Source of the DNA: Nemophila menziesii
Taxonomy: Eukaryota > Streptophyta > Magnoliopsida > Boraginales > Hydrophyllaceae
NCBI GenBank assembly: GCA_029959085.1
Contig: JARWIR010000008.1
Location: 6,076,001-6,140,000, forward strand
Reading direction: 5' to 3'
Length of the DNA: 64,000 bases
Shown here: positions 8,096 through 21,990 of the stretch, one piece after another
How the letters are laid out: each line of letters starts with the position of its first letter
How positions within the stretch are numbered: the first letter of the stretch is position 1
Made by a program: the position numbers and the translations under genes
The notes under the pieces: generated by a model
The model's input: the letters and a program-made list of their open reading frames with translations, nothing else
Told to the model about the DNA's origin: nothing
The model's database searches: none

Positions 8096-11000
8096 ATAAA
8101 CATGTTAGTTCGAGTTTAGGTGCAAGATTTGATTTTCATAGAAAATAAACATGGAAAATCGAAAACCTAAACTCATAATCTAACGATCTACATGTGAGAA
8201 AAATTAACAAACAAAAAAATACAAGACATACCCAAACCTCAACACACAGATATTAATTTAGAATCCCTACTCGGTATGGTTGTTGTTCTAGAGCTTGCAC
8301 GAACCATGGATCATATACTATTTGGAGTTGAGCATTCCCTCCTGGTGGACGTTGAATTGATGGATTCTCAGCTTCTTGATTAAGTGGGATTACAAGTTCT
8401 CATCTTCATCAACTTCCACCTGTTATTACGTAAATAGGGCATCTCCACTTTCTACCTAATATTATGTCACATAAATGCATTTATTATAAAAAAAGGGAGA
8501 CATCAATATATATTCTCCTCAGTCTTTTACCCCAATACTAAATTTTTTGTTAGACTTCCATTAGGAAGCACACCTCATCATGGTCATATGACCCTTGACT
8601 GATTTTAGCTCATCAAGTTCTTCAAGAGGCAAATCCGGCTTGGGAAACTATCCATAAAAGAATCAAAGTTTCACCGTTTGAGGGTTTACATTGGGTAAGA
8701 GTTTCACGCTCTATCACTTCTTGTATACGATACAGGAGAACGTATATTCTACCTCTACAATTCAATGATGTTTATAATAACCTCAATGGTAGGTGGAATG
8801 GAAAATGAAAGTGCATAGAAAGTGATGAAGACTTATGATAGTAGTGATAGAAAAATCCTACAAAAAGATTAAATCGATTTAAATTAAATCTAAGATAATC
8901 AAGCACTAGGTTACCTCTCATGGGAATTTATGTCTTAGAAATTATGGGATTTACATGCTTATATATGCAAATGATTTGTACAAGATGATACCAGTACGAG
9001 TATAATACCCTAAACGTGAGGACAGAAACATGATAACACAAATTTTTCATGGATGTTCTATTACATGAACTCTTTATATGATACAAACACCTTAAAATTG
9101 AATGAGAACTGAATCTGTGTTTTTAGATTTGTTAGTCAAAACTAACTTTGTTAGTTAATATTTCGTATAATGACTAATTTTTATCGGAAACTCCTTATGT
9201 TGGTTTGACTTCGTTTAATGAATTATATTTGTGGAATATTTTGTTTGTGCTCATTTATTTGTGAATAAAATGACCAAATTGTATGAATTTAATGATAAAT
9301 TTTAAATTTTTAAATTTTTAAATTTTAAATTTTGGTGGGAAAAATCCTACCGAAATTAGTATGTTATACGATAAGCCATGGGATTGAAGTTCAAATGCAT
9401 TAACATATGTTTTATTTGGAGCATTATTAATTCACTTCAAAACTCGAAAAATAAATGAAATCTTATGAAGAATAGAAGATTAAAACAATACAAAGCTTTA
9501 AATGACATTAACGGTTATTGTGGGATAAAGTACACTAAATGTAGTTATTTTGCAAAAATGCTTGAGATTGAAATTATATACATTTAATTGTTACATGATC
9601 TAAATTCATAATACACATACCAAAACAAGTACACCGTGCAGTTTTGATATAAAGTCTCTCATCAATATTATCGGTTTACTCGTATACTTACCAAGCACAC
9701 CATGCAGTTTTCTTCTTGTTGTAGTAAACACATACCCTGGAACTGTTATTATGACTAAATTCTAAATTATAACAAGATAAACATGCATTCTTTGCAAAAG
9801 CGCATATGATTTTTTCACACTAGTTGATTACAGACAAGTTCATAAAATAAATCTGTAGTACTTGAATATCCCATGTTGGGAGAAGATGTACAAACTTAAA
9901 AACTAAGGCCAATAACATGTGATTTGCAAATAGGATTCCCTGGGGTGCTCAACTTACCAGGTAATAGTATCAAAAGTTGCCTTAGTAACCAGTATACTTT
10001 TACAACGAGTATCGTAAGAATAACAATGTTATACAATTTCATGACAAAAATCTGGTCATCTTTCAATTATAAAATTCTAGATAGTTCTTGGGGATTGAAT
10101 TTATTATGATCATCCTTTATAAATTCTACCAACACTGTATATATATTGACAATAAAAAAAATTAAACCACAAGCCAAAGAAAAACTCCCGATGAATGATA
10201 AACTAACATATCGCCTATAAACAAACAAAATGGTAATAGATAAAAAATATTAAAACTAATAAAAACGATATGGTAGCGTTAAAAATTCAATTTGGTTAAA
10301 AATTACCCGCCAAACTAAAATAAGGTACTTAACCTAATATTATAGCTTTATGAGATAAAAATATACTTAATACACTAGAAAAACGTAATTAAAGATTAAG
10401 ATGTAATCCGAATATATGACATACGAAAAGAAAAGAAGCATAAACTATTAGAACATGGAATTGAGTAAAAAAAGATAAACTCCTGACTTTATACTACAAT
10501 TTAGGCAATAATAGGTATGATCAATAAAATATTGTTTGAGTAACAATTGAACTGTTAATCTACAAAACAATGGTTTATTCTAACACTACATTAGTGATTA
10601 TATTCATAAATCAATTATGTACAAAGTTAATAACAAAGCCAGCGTGATATAATACATGAAAAAAAGGAATTGAAGGATTTGATCGCTGAAGAATTTTTGA
10701 ATTTTTGTAGTAATCGTGTAGCTTTTGAAATTAAATTTAAAATTTAGATATAAAAAAAATCACATATAATTTAATGGAGAAAATTATATGATCAAAACTA
10801 TAGTTTATTCATTACTGTAACACATGTGACAAGGAAAAATATGAAGTTCAACAATAATTATTTAGTTGAAGTTAGTTTTAACGATGATATAATAACTAGT
10901 GGAAGAGATATCAAGTTGATTTAAAGATTTTTTGGATCAATATTCTGGAAAAAAATATAAGAGAGTTATGAGTAACTTAACATCTGAATATGAGCAAATT

Positions 11001-11121
11001 CGTTTCCAGGCTTTAATTTCAAAATGACTATTTCTAGGCCAAAAATATTCTAAATGATCATTTTGAATATCTTTGACTACGCCATCAAAAATAATAGTTT
11101 TGGCTTAAAACTGGTTATTTT

Positions 11122-12213
11122 ATGGAAGGGAAATTTAGAAGGTTCTCAAGGTGCTAAAATATCTTGGCATTCTATCTGCTCTAAGAAAGAAAATGGTGGA
11201 TTAAATATACCAAACCTTGAAGATTTAAATAAGGTGTGTATATTGTCCATTTTTTGGAGAATGTACTCTCAAAAAGATAATTTATGGAGCTCTTGGACTA
11301 AGAATAATAATCTTAATGGAAGGTGTATATGGGGCATTGAATAAAAACAATATCATTCGTGGGTTTGGAAGCAAATGTTAAAAATCAAAGAAATTGCTTA
11401 TAAATTCATAAGACATGAGGTAGAGAATGGTATGGACACATTTATGCTATGGGATAAATGGATTTAAGGCAAAAGTATAGAAAAAACCTTGAATATTGAT
11501 TTGGGTAAACAAAATATTAAGAGTAACAGAACTATTAATGATTTCTATGGAAGAAAGAGGTGGAGACTTCCTCCTTGTATAAGTAAAGCTTTACCAATTA
11601 TTCAAAATATTAAGCTAACTGACAAGTCTGATAAAATTATCTGGGAGCATAATATTAAACAAAACTTTTCATTTAAAAAAACCTTGTTAGGTATTAGTGA
11701 AGCTAAAGAGTATGTTGACTGGAGTAAAGTTGTTTGGGACAGGTTTTGTGTTCCAAGATGCTCGTTTATTACTTGGGTGGCTGCTCAAGATAGGCTCCCA
11801 ACTAAAAATAGAATGTTAAGTTGGGGGTTACAGGTCAATCCTTTGTGTGATTTCTGTCTTAATGGTGGAGAAGATAGGGATCATTTATTCTTATCTTGTT
11901 CATTTTCTCAGAGAATACTTAAGAATGTTATGAAATTAGTGGTATACATATTGCAGCCTCGGGTTTTTTGGCTTTAATCAAGTCTTTTCTGCTTCTTCAA
12001 AGTAAAGAACATCTAAGTATTGTAAGTTTGATATTTACTTCATATGTGTATTGTATATGGAGTGAACGAAATGGGAGAAATCACAGGAGTTTAATGCGCA
12101 TTGAGGAGCAAATGGAAAAGGAGATAAAGATGATAATTTGCTCGAGATTACAAAGTTTTAAACTTAAGGAAAAAAGAGAAGTTCTAGAAAAAATAGTTAG
12201 TGGGTCTGTTTAG
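11122..12213 (+). pseudogene. LINE ORF2 C-terminal remnant (RT end + zf-RVT) in L2
   Basis: It reads as the same protein end with the two ancestral stops at 11342-11344 and 11465-11467. A single-base loss near 11936 (atgaagattag to atgaaattag) shifts the frame after the zinc knuckle. An in-frame 9-bp loss removes three residues near the C terminus (about 12173). The zf-RVT signature (RLPTKNR, then CDFC, then HLFLSC) is intact upstream of the frameshift. Confidence 0.87.
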
Positions 12214-12373
12214 TAATAGCTAGTGGGTCTCTTGTAATTTTTCTTTAATATATTTGTAATGTAATGTAATGTCTTGGTAATGGGCCTTATTGTTTTGGGC
12301 TTGGAAAGTTTGTAAAGGATATGGTGTGTTGAGTTTTAATAAAATAGTTTTGATTTGCCGATCAAAAAAAAAA
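11122..12373 (+). mobile_element. LINE copy L2, 5'-truncated, with poly(A) and target-site duplication
   Basis: 1,252 bp. It is flanked by the target site on the left (11111-11121, first base mutated to c) and on the right (ttggttatttt, 12374-12384). The 3' untranslated part holds an AATAAA (12338-12343) about 20 bp before ten A residues (12364-12373). Heavy 5' truncation, a terminal A tract and a target-site duplication are the known marks of target-primed reverse transcription. Confidence 0.93.
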
Positions 12374-12384
12374 TTGGTTATTTT
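12374..12384 (+). repeat. Right target-site copy of the LINE in U2
   Basis: ttggttatttt follows the poly(A) tract, matching the left copy at 11111-11121 with one mismatch. The sequence resumes with gaatcatttatattt, which corresponds to the continuation at the empty sites in U3 and U7-U10. Confidence 0.9.
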
Positions 12385-13544
12385 GAATCATTTATATTTG
12401 ATAGACACACGCAAGTCATATCATAAAATTGTTTATTTTTTGATAAGGTTAGTCAGATGGTATAAAATGCTCATTTTGAATATATTTGCATAATCCTACA
12501 CCAATTATATTAATACACATCCCATATATTTTAAACTTACAAAATTAACTAACTAATTAATCTAATAACATGTATTTTGTTACAATAATTAATGGTTGAA
12601 ACTTGAATATTGGACCATCCAATATTGGATGATAGTCTTACCCCCATACCATGTTTATGTCATGCAAAAACTAATTACAGGAACTACTAGTTATTTAATG
12701 ACATGTGTTTTATAAATATGATTGATGGTTATGAATTTAAAATTCGACCAGCCAATACAGGAGGTAAGTCTTACCCGGTCTTTAAATCCCTATAAATGAT
12801 CAATAAAATTAACTTTACTTTTTGATGGACTACCGAGCCCAAATGATAACCTAGCCCACCAACTAGTATTTCCTTAAGTTCAAAACACAAACTCATTTAT
12901 TTAAGACAGAAAAATACAATGTTTTAGTATAATTACTATAGAAAATTTAAAGGTACGATTGACAAAAAAATTGAATACATTTAAAATAAAAATTTTATTT
13001 TTATAAATATTCCAGATCTACCTTCCTCAAACGAACTTTGAATCCTTCCAGTTTCACCGTGAATTGAAGGTGCTGAATTCTTCTCTATCCTCTCTGACAT
13101 CACTTCCATTGCCTGTATACATTGTAGGTATTGTTAAACACTTTATTCACTTTTAAATATTATATGTATATCCATTATATTTCTTTTAGGAATATCCGAT
13201 TAGGTTAATGTAATTTGACTAATTACCGATTAATTTTTAAGTATTTGAGTATATGTTAATTCAATTTTTGAAATTATTATAAATCTATGCAAGTTCATTT
13301 TTTTCTTAATAATTAAAAAATAAATCTAATAAATTACTAAGAGAATAATAACTTGATAATTCTCAGATGCGATTTAATTTTGAAATTTAAATATTATTTA
13401 TTGATAATGTTTAAATATATTTTTGTGTTTTCTCACAGATTTATTTTAACATTGAGATTCCTATCAATAATAAATATAATTATCAACAAAACAAGGAATG
13501 AGATCGTTGATCATGATATTTCACACAACTATAAACAATTCATA

Positions 13545-13600
13545 ATTGATAATGTCTACATGTTTTATTTTTATTGATAATGTCTACATGTTTTATTTTT
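13545..13600 (+). repeat. 28-bp tandem duplication at the type B deletion (U3)
   Basis: Two adjacent 28-bp copies beginning attgataatgtctacatg sit exactly where about 430 bp are missing. The identical structure is at 33590-33645 in U7, so it predates the duplication of this block. Confidence 0.88.
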
Positions 13601-13653
13601 ATTTTAAAATATTTCTGGTTTATGAAATTATATCTGATAAAATCAACAGGTAT

Positions 13654-14050
13654 TTACATATGTGGGCCTGAAGAAGCATAAAGTAGCTGAAAAAGGAGGT
13701 GTCTGTTTCTAACAAGAAGCAGAAAAAATCCATCCATCATAATAGAGGAAATTGGGCTCGGAATCGGAGAGTATTGACCATATCCCATTGACCCATCATA
13801 TCCATGACCCGAATAAAACATCGATGAAGTATCGTTATACATTGGCTGTGAATAAAACAAACACCATAGGAGCGTGATACTAACCACCATAGTAAATCCC
13901 TGGGTCCTTTCGAGTATAAGCATTGTATGGGTAAGTGGCGGTAAGAAGAGATCCACTTGAATCTGAATCAACAGCGAGATCTTTGACATTTGTAGGGGCA
14001 CTTGAGATGGTTACAACAGAAGGTGGATTCACAAGCACGGCCCTTTCATC
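13654..14050 (-). pseudogene. YTH/ECT-like fragment, U3
   Basis: A 1-bp loss (gaataaaacaaac, near 13858) joins the MYND segment to an upstream frame, so a 115-codon open frame appears (13654-14001). The upstream residues are in a different frame from the coding-like one, so this openness is accidental. Asp and Pro near the MYND segment are changed (YSGHG). Confidence 0.48.
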
Positions 14051-16796
14051 CTTAGGAATAGCAGCGTGAAAATAGATTATAAATATTAGAGTTTTAAAGC
14101 AGATCTGAACTATAAACTGAGAAAAAGATAAATAATTGCTCTTAATTTACCCGATCTATCCCATTTTGTAATTCGACAACTCTCTCGACTGCAAATCGTT
14201 ATAAATAAACATGTTAGTTCGAGTTTAGGTGCAAGATTTGATTTTCATAGAAAATAAACAGGGAAGATCGAAAACCTAAACTCAAAATCTAACGATCTAC
14301 ATACAAGAAAAATTAACAAACAAAAAAATAAAAGAAAAACCCAAACATTACGATTTGTCACCCAGAATCGCGTCAACACACAGATCTTAATTTAGAATCC
14401 CTACTCGGTATGGTTGTTGTTCTAGAGCTTGCACGAACCGTGGATCATATACTATTTGGTGTTGAGCATTCCCTCCTGGTGGACGTTGAATTGTTGGATT
14501 CTCAACTTCTTGATTATGTGGGATTACAAGTTCTCAATGGTAGGTGGAATGGAAAATGAAAGTGCATAGAAAGTGATGAAGACTTATGATAGTAGTGATA
14601 GAAAAATCCTACAAAAAGATTAAATCGATTTCAAATAAATCTAAGATAATCAAGGACTAGGTTACCTCTCATGGGAATTTATGTTCTCGAAAATTATGGG
14701 ATTTACAAGCTTATATTTGCAAATGATTTGTACATGATGATACCAATACGATTATAGTAGATGTTGTATTACATGAACTCTTTATATGATACAAACACCT
14801 TAAAATTGAATGAGAACTGAATCTCTGTTTTTAGATTTGTTAGTCAAAACAAACTTTGTTAGTTAATATTTCGTATAATGAATAATTTTTATTGAAAACT
14901 CCTTATGTTGGTTTGACTTCGTTTAATGAATTGTATTTGTGGAATATTTTGTTTGTGTTCAGTTATTTGTGAATAAAATGACCAAATTGTATGAATTTAA
15001 TGATGAATTTTAAATTTTGGTGGGAAAAATCCTACCGAAAGTAGTATGTTATACGATAAGCCATGGGATTGAAGTTCAAATGCATTAACATATGTTTTAT
15101 TTGGAGCATTATTAATTCACTTAAAAACTAGAAAAATAAATGAAATCTTATGACAAATACAATATTAAAACAATACAAAGCTTTGAATGACATTAACGGT
15201 TATTGTGGGATAAAGTCCACTAAATGTAGTTATTTTGCAAAAATGCTTGAGATTGAAATTATGTACATTTAATTGTTACATGATCTAAATGTCATAATAC
15301 ACATACCAAAACAAGTACACCGTGCAATTTTGATATAAAGTCTCTCATCAATATTATCGGTTTACTTATATATTACCAAGCACACCGTGCAGTTTTCTTC
15401 TTGTTGTAGTAAACACACACCCTGGAAGTGTTATTATGACTAAAGTCTAAATAATAACACGATGCACATGCATTCTTTGCGAAAGCGCATATGATTTTTT
15501 CACACTAGTTGATTACAAACTAGTTCATAAAATAAATCTGTAGTACTTGAATATCCCATGTGGGGAGAAGATGTACAAACTTAACAACTAAGGCTAATAA
15601 CATGTAATTTGCAAATAGGATTCACTGGGGTGCTCAACTAACCAGGTAATAGTATCAAAAGTTTTCTTAGTAAGCAGTATACTTTAACAACGAGTATCGT
15701 AAGAATAACAATGTTATACAATTTCATGACAAAAATCTGGTCATCTTTCAATTACAAAATTCTTGATAGTTCTTGGGGATTGTATTTATTATGATCATCC
15801 TTTATGAATTCTACCAACACTGTATATAAATTGACAATAAAAAAAATTAAACCACAAGCCAAAGAAAAACTACCGATGAATGCTAAACTAACATATCTCC
15901 TATAAACAAACAAAATGGTAATAGATAAAAAATATTAAAACTAATAAAAACAATATGGTAGCGTTAAAAATTCAATTTGGTTAAAAATTACCCGCCAAAC
16001 TAAAATAAGGTACTTAACCTAATATTATAGCTTTATGAGATAAAAATATACTTAATACACTAGGAAAACGTAATTAAAGATTAAGATGTAATCCGAATAT
16101 ATGACATACGAAAAGAAAAGAAGCATAAACTATTAGAACATGGAATTGAGTAAAAAAAGATAAACTCCTGACTATATACTACAGTTTAGGCAATAATAGG
16201 TATTATCAATAAAAATATTGTTTGAGTAACAATTGAACTATTAATTTACAAAACATTGGTTTATTCTAACACTACATTAGTGATTATATTCATAAATCAA
16301 TTATGTACAAAATTAATAACAAAGCCAGAGAGATATAATACATGAAAAAAGGATTTGAAGGATTTGATCGCTGAAGAATTTTTGAATTTTGTAGTAATCG
16401 TGCAGCTGTTGAAATTAAATTTAAAATTTAGATATAAAAAAAATCAAGTATAATTTAATGGAGAAAATTATATGATCAAAACTATAGTTTATTCATTACT
16501 GTAACACATGTGACAACGAAAAATATGAAGTTCAACAAGAATTATTTAATTGAAGTTAGTTTTAACGATGATATAATAACTAGTGGAAGAGATATCAAGT
16601 TGATTTAAAGATTTTTTGGATCAATATTCTGGAAAAAAAAAATATAAGAGAGTTATGAGTAACTTAACATCTGAATATGAGCAAATTCGTTTCTAAGTTA
16701 CATATTCAAAATGACTATTTCTAGGCCAAAGATATTCTAATGATCATTTTGAACATCTTTGACTACACCATAAAAAATAATTGTTTTGGCCTAAAA

Positions 16797-16807
16797 TTGG
16801 TTTTTTG
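16797..16807 (+). other. Unoccupied LINE target site in U3
   Basis: cctaaaattggtttttt continues straight into gaaacatttatattt, without LINE or duplicated target. This is the pre-insertion state, or possibly a B/C lineage that never received the element. The same empty site is seen near 36856 (U7), 42069 (U8), 47277 (U9) and 52485 (U10). Confidence 0.88.
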
Positions 16808-18426
16808 AAACATTTATATTTAATAGACACACGCAAGTCATATAATTAAATTGTTTATTTTTGATAGGGTTAGTCAGATGGTATAAAATGCTCATTTTGA
16901 ATATATTTGCATAATCCTATACCAACTATATTAATACACATCCCATATGTTTTAAACTTATAATAGTAACTAACTAATTAATCTAATGACATGTGTTTTT
17001 TTACAATAATTAATGGTTGAAACTTGAATATCTGACCATCCAATATTGGATGATAGTCTTACCCCATCTCATGTTTATGTCATGTAAAAAATAATTAGAG
17101 GAACCACTACTTAATATTCGACCAGCCAATACAGGAGGTAAGTCTTACCGGGTCTTTGAATCCCTAAAAATGATCAATAAAATTAACTTTACTTTTGATG
17201 GACTACCTATTCCAAATGATAACCTAGCCCACCAACTAGTATTTCCTTAAGAACAAAACACAAACTCATTTATTTAAGACAGAAAAATACAATATTTTAG
17301 TATAATTACTATAGAAAATTTAAAGGTACGATTGACCAAAGAAATGAATACATTTAAAATAAATTTTTTTTATTTTTATAAATATTCCAGATCTACCTTC
17401 CTCAAACGAACTTTGAATCCTTCTAGCTTCACGGTGAATTGAAGGTGCTGAATTCTTCTCTATCCTCTCTGACATCACTTCCATTGCCTGTATACATTAT
17501 AGGTATCGTTAAACACTTTATTCAGTTTTAAATATTATATGTATATCCATTATATTTCTTTTAGGAATATTCGATTAGGTTAATGTAATTTGACTAATTA
17601 CCAATTAATTTTTAAGTATTTGAGTATATGTTAATTCAATTTTTGAAATTATTATAAATCTATGCAAGTTTATTTTTTTTCTTAATAATTAAAAAATAAA
17701 TCTAATAAAATACTAAGAGAATAATAACTTGATAATTCTCAGATGCGATTTAATTTTGAAATTTAAATATTATTTATTGATAATGTTTAAATATACTTTT
17801 GTGTTTTCTCACAGATTTATTTTAACATTGAGATTCCTATCAATAATAAATATAATTATCAACAAAATAAGGAATGAGATCGTTGATCATGATATTTCAC
17901 ACAACTATAAACAATTCATAATTGTTTCGTGGTAAGATCTAATTACTAAATTAAATTCGATAGGTTATGTTAGTGTTTTGTTTGAAGGGAATATGTATTA
18001 CTTGATTAAAAGTTTGTCTACTTTCTTTAATTTTACTCTAATTTGGAGTAGGAATTGCAAGTTTGATGGCATCCTTCTATTTTTTTGATAAATGAAACTC
18101 TCTGGGATCCTGTTCATAACGACACAATATGCACTCTAGTGCTTGTTCAATTAAACTTTCATACTCAACCCCTTCCAAGATTATTTGCAGTGGCTGGCAC
18201 ATGATTTTATCTCTTTTTTCTTTGTTGCATATGATGAGGAAAGTGACTACTAAATCTTGGTAGTTTCTCTAGTGGACAATTTCAACAACATAAAATTGAT
18301 GAACTACTTTTTGTTGTTTTAATATCTAATAAAATAGATGATATATTAAAATGTCTACATGTTTTATTTTTATTTTAAAATATTTCTGGTTTATGAAATT
18401 ATATCTGATCAAATCAACAGGTATTT

Positions 18427-18793
18427 ACATATGTGGGCCTGAAGAAGCATAAAGCAAGAAGCAGAAAAAATCCATCCATCATAATAGGGAAAATTGGCCT
18501 CGGAATCGGAGAGTATTGACCATATCCCATTGATCCATCATATCCATGACCCGGATAAAACATTGATAAAGTATCGTTATACATTGGCTGTGAATAAAAT
18601 CAAACACCATAGGAGCGTGATACTAACCACCATAGTAAATCCCTGGGTCCTTTGGAGTATAAGCATCTTATGGGTAAGTGGCGGTAAGAAGAGATCCACT
18701 TGAATCTGAATCAACAGCGAGATCTTTGACATTTGTAGGGGCACTTGAGATGGTTACAACAGAAGGTGGATTCAGAAGCACGACCCTTTCATC
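18427..18793 (-). pseudogene. YTH/ECT-like fragment, U4
   Basis: Carries a private loss of about 29 bp after 18454 that removes the 3' part of the fragment. The MYND and YSP segments remain. Confidence 0.47.
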
Positions 18794-21700
18794 CTTAGGA
18801 ATAGCAGCGTGAAAATAGATTATAAATATTAGAGTTTTAAAGCAGATCTGAACACTAAACTGAGAAAAAGATAAATAATTGTTCTTAATTTACCCGATCT
18901 ATCCCATTTAGTAACTCGACAACTCTCTCGCCTGCAAATCGTTATAAATAAACATGTTAGTTCGAGTTTAGGTGCAAGATTTGATTTTCATAGAAAATAA
19001 ACAGGGAAGATCGAAAACCTAAACACAAAATCTAACGATCTACATATAAGAAAAATTAACAAACAAAAAAATACAAGAAATACCCAAACATTACGATTTG
19101 TCACCCAGAATCGCGTCAACACACATATCTTAATTTAGAATCCCTACTCGGTATGGTTGTTGTTCTAGTGCTTGCACGAACCATGGATCATATACTATTT
19201 GGAGTTGAGCATACCCTCCTGGTGGACGTTGAATTGTTGGAATCTCAGCTTCTTGATTATGTGGGATTACAAGTTCTCATCTTCATCAACTTCCACCTGT
19301 TATTACGTAAATAGGGCATCTCCACTTTCTACCTAATATTATGTCACATAAATGCATTTATTATAAAAAAAGGGAGACATCAATATATATTCTCCTCAGT
19401 CTTTTACCCCAATACTAAATTTTTTGTTAGAATTCAATTAGGAAGCACACCTGATCATGGTCATATGACCCTTGACTGATTTTAGCTCATCAAGTTCTTC
19501 AAGAGGCAAATCCGGCTTGGGAAACTATCCATAAAAGAATCAAAGTTTCACCGTTTGAGGGTTTACATTGGGTAAGAGTTTCACGCTCTATCACTTCTTG
19601 TATACGATACAGGAGAACGTATATTCTACCTCTACAATTCAATGATGTTTATAATAACCTCAATGGTAGGTGGAATGGAAAATGAAAGTGCATAGAAAGT
19701 GATGAAGACTTATGATAGTAGTGATAGAAAAATCCTACAAAAAGATTAAATCGATTTAAATTAAATCTAAGATAATCAAGCACTAGGTTACCTCTCATGG
19801 GAATTTATGTCTTAGAAATTATGGGATTTACATGCTTATATATGCAAATGATTTGTACAAGATGATACCAGTACGAGTATAATACCCTAAACGTGAGGTC
19901 AGAAACATGATAACACAAATTTTTCATGGATGTTGTATTACATGAACTCTTTATATGATACAAACACCTTAAAATTGAATGAGAACTGAATCTGTGTTTT
20001 TAGATTTGTTAGTCAAAACTAACATTGTTAGTTAATATTTCGTATAATGACTAATTTTTATTAGGTACTCCTTATGTTGGTTTGACTTCGTTTAATGAAT
20101 TATATTTGTGGAATATTTTGTTTGTGCTCAGTTATTTGTGAATAAAATGACCAAATTGTATGAATTTAATGATAAATTTTAAATTTTTAAATTTTAAATT
20201 TTGGTGGGAAAAATCCTACCGGAAGTAGTATGTTATACGATAAGCCATGGGATTGAAGTTCAAATGCATTAACATATGTTTTATTTGGAGCATTATTAAT
20301 TCACTTCAAAACTCGAAAAATAAATGAAATCTTATGAAGAATAGAAGATTAAAACAATACAAAGCTTTAAATGACATTAACGGTTATTGTGGGATAAAGT
20401 ACACTAAATGTAGTTATTTTGCAAAAATGCTTGAGATTGAAATTATGTACATTAAATTGTTACATGATCTAAATTCATAATACACATACCAAAACAAGTA
20501 CACCGTGCAGTTTTGATATAAAGTCTCTCATCAATATTATCGGTTTACTCGTATACTTACCAAGCACACCATGCAGTTTTCTTCTTGTTGTAGTAAACAC
20601 ATACCCTGGAACTGTTATTATGACTAAATTCTAAATTATAACAAGATGCACATGCATTCTTTGCAAAAGCGCATATGATTTTTTCACACTAGTTGATTAC
20701 AAACAAGTTCATAAAATAAATCTGTAGTACTTGAATATCCCATGTTGGGAGAAGATGTACAAACTTAAAACCTAAGGCCAATAACATGTGATTTGCAAAT
20801 AGGATTCCCTGGGGTGCTCAACTTACCAGGTAATAGTATCAAAAGTTGCCTTAGTAAACAGTATACTTTTACAACGAGTATCGTAAGAATAACAATGTTA
20901 TACAATTTCATGACAAAAATCTGGTCATCTTTCAATTACAAAATTCTAGATAGTTCTTGGGGATTGAATTTATTATGATCATCCTTTATAAATTCTACCA
21001 ACACTGTATATATATTGACAATAAAAAAAATTAAACCACAAGCCAAAGAAAAACTCCCGATGAATGATAAACTAACATATCGCCTATAAACAAACAAAAT
21101 GGTAATAGATAAGAAATATTAAAACTAATAAAAACAATATGGTAGCGTTAAAAATTCAATTTGGTTAAAAATTACCCGCCAAACTAAAATAAGGTACTTA
21201 ACCTAATATTATAGCTTTATGAGATAAAAATATACTTAATACACTAGGAAAACGTAATTAAAGATTAAGATTTAATCCGAATATATGACATACGAAAAGA
21301 AAAGAAGCATAAACTATTAGAACATGGAATTGAGTAAAAAAAGATAAACTCCTGACTATATACTACAATTTAGGCAATAATAGGTATGATCAATAAAATA
21401 TTGTTTGAGTAACAATTGAACTGTTAATCTACAAAACAATGGTTTATTCTAACACTACATTAGTGATTATATTCATAAATCAATTATGTACAAAGTTAAT
21501 AACAAAACCAGCGTGATATAGTACATGAAAAAAGGAATTGAAGGATTTGATCGCTGAAGAATTTTTGAATTTTTGTAGTAATCGTGTAGCTGTTGAAATT
21601 AAATTTAAAATTTAGATATAAAAAAAATCACGTATAATTTAATGGAGAAAATTATATGATCAAAACTATAGTTTATTCATTACTGTAACACATGTTACAA

Positions 21701-21990
21701 GGAAAAATATGAAGTTCAACAATAATTATTTAGTTGAAGTTAGTTTTAACGATGATATAATAACTAGTGGAAGAGATATCAAGTTGATTTAAAGATTTTT
21801 TGGATCAATATTCTGGAAAAAAAATATAAGAGAGTTATGAGTAACTTAACATCTGAATATGAGCAAATTCGTTTCCAGGCTTTAATTTCAAAATGACTAT
21901 TTCTAGGCCAAAAATATTCTAAATGATCATTTTGAATATCTTTGACTACGCCATCAAAAATAATTGTTTTGGCCTAAAATTGGTTATTTT

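Larger units (their letters stand above)
6206..12696 (+). repeat. Tandem unit U2 (type A, complete LINE 3' end)
   Basis: Longest unit, 6,491 bp. It keeps the LINE through its poly(A) tail, the second target-site copy, and D1 (about 12564-12642). Private losses include about 13 bp after 6869 and about 26 bp near 8237. Its right half plus U3 forms the block that recurs as U6-U7. Confidence 0.9.
12697..17115 (+). repeat. Tandem unit U3 (type B, no LINE, two internal deletions)
   Basis: About 4.42 kb. Relative to type C it lacks about 430 bp between the motif ending at 13548 and the resumption in a 28-bp direct duplication (13545-13600), and about 390 bp at 14537, where the ctca-flanked sequence is joined directly to the caatggtagg segment. 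It has the empty LINE target at about 16797-16807. D1 starts at 16985. U7 has the same two deletions. Confidence 0.88.

Noticed and set aside
12290..12493. 67-codon open frame across the LINE end
   Set aside because: It spans the LINE 3' untranslated region, poly(A) tract and host sequence; not a gene.
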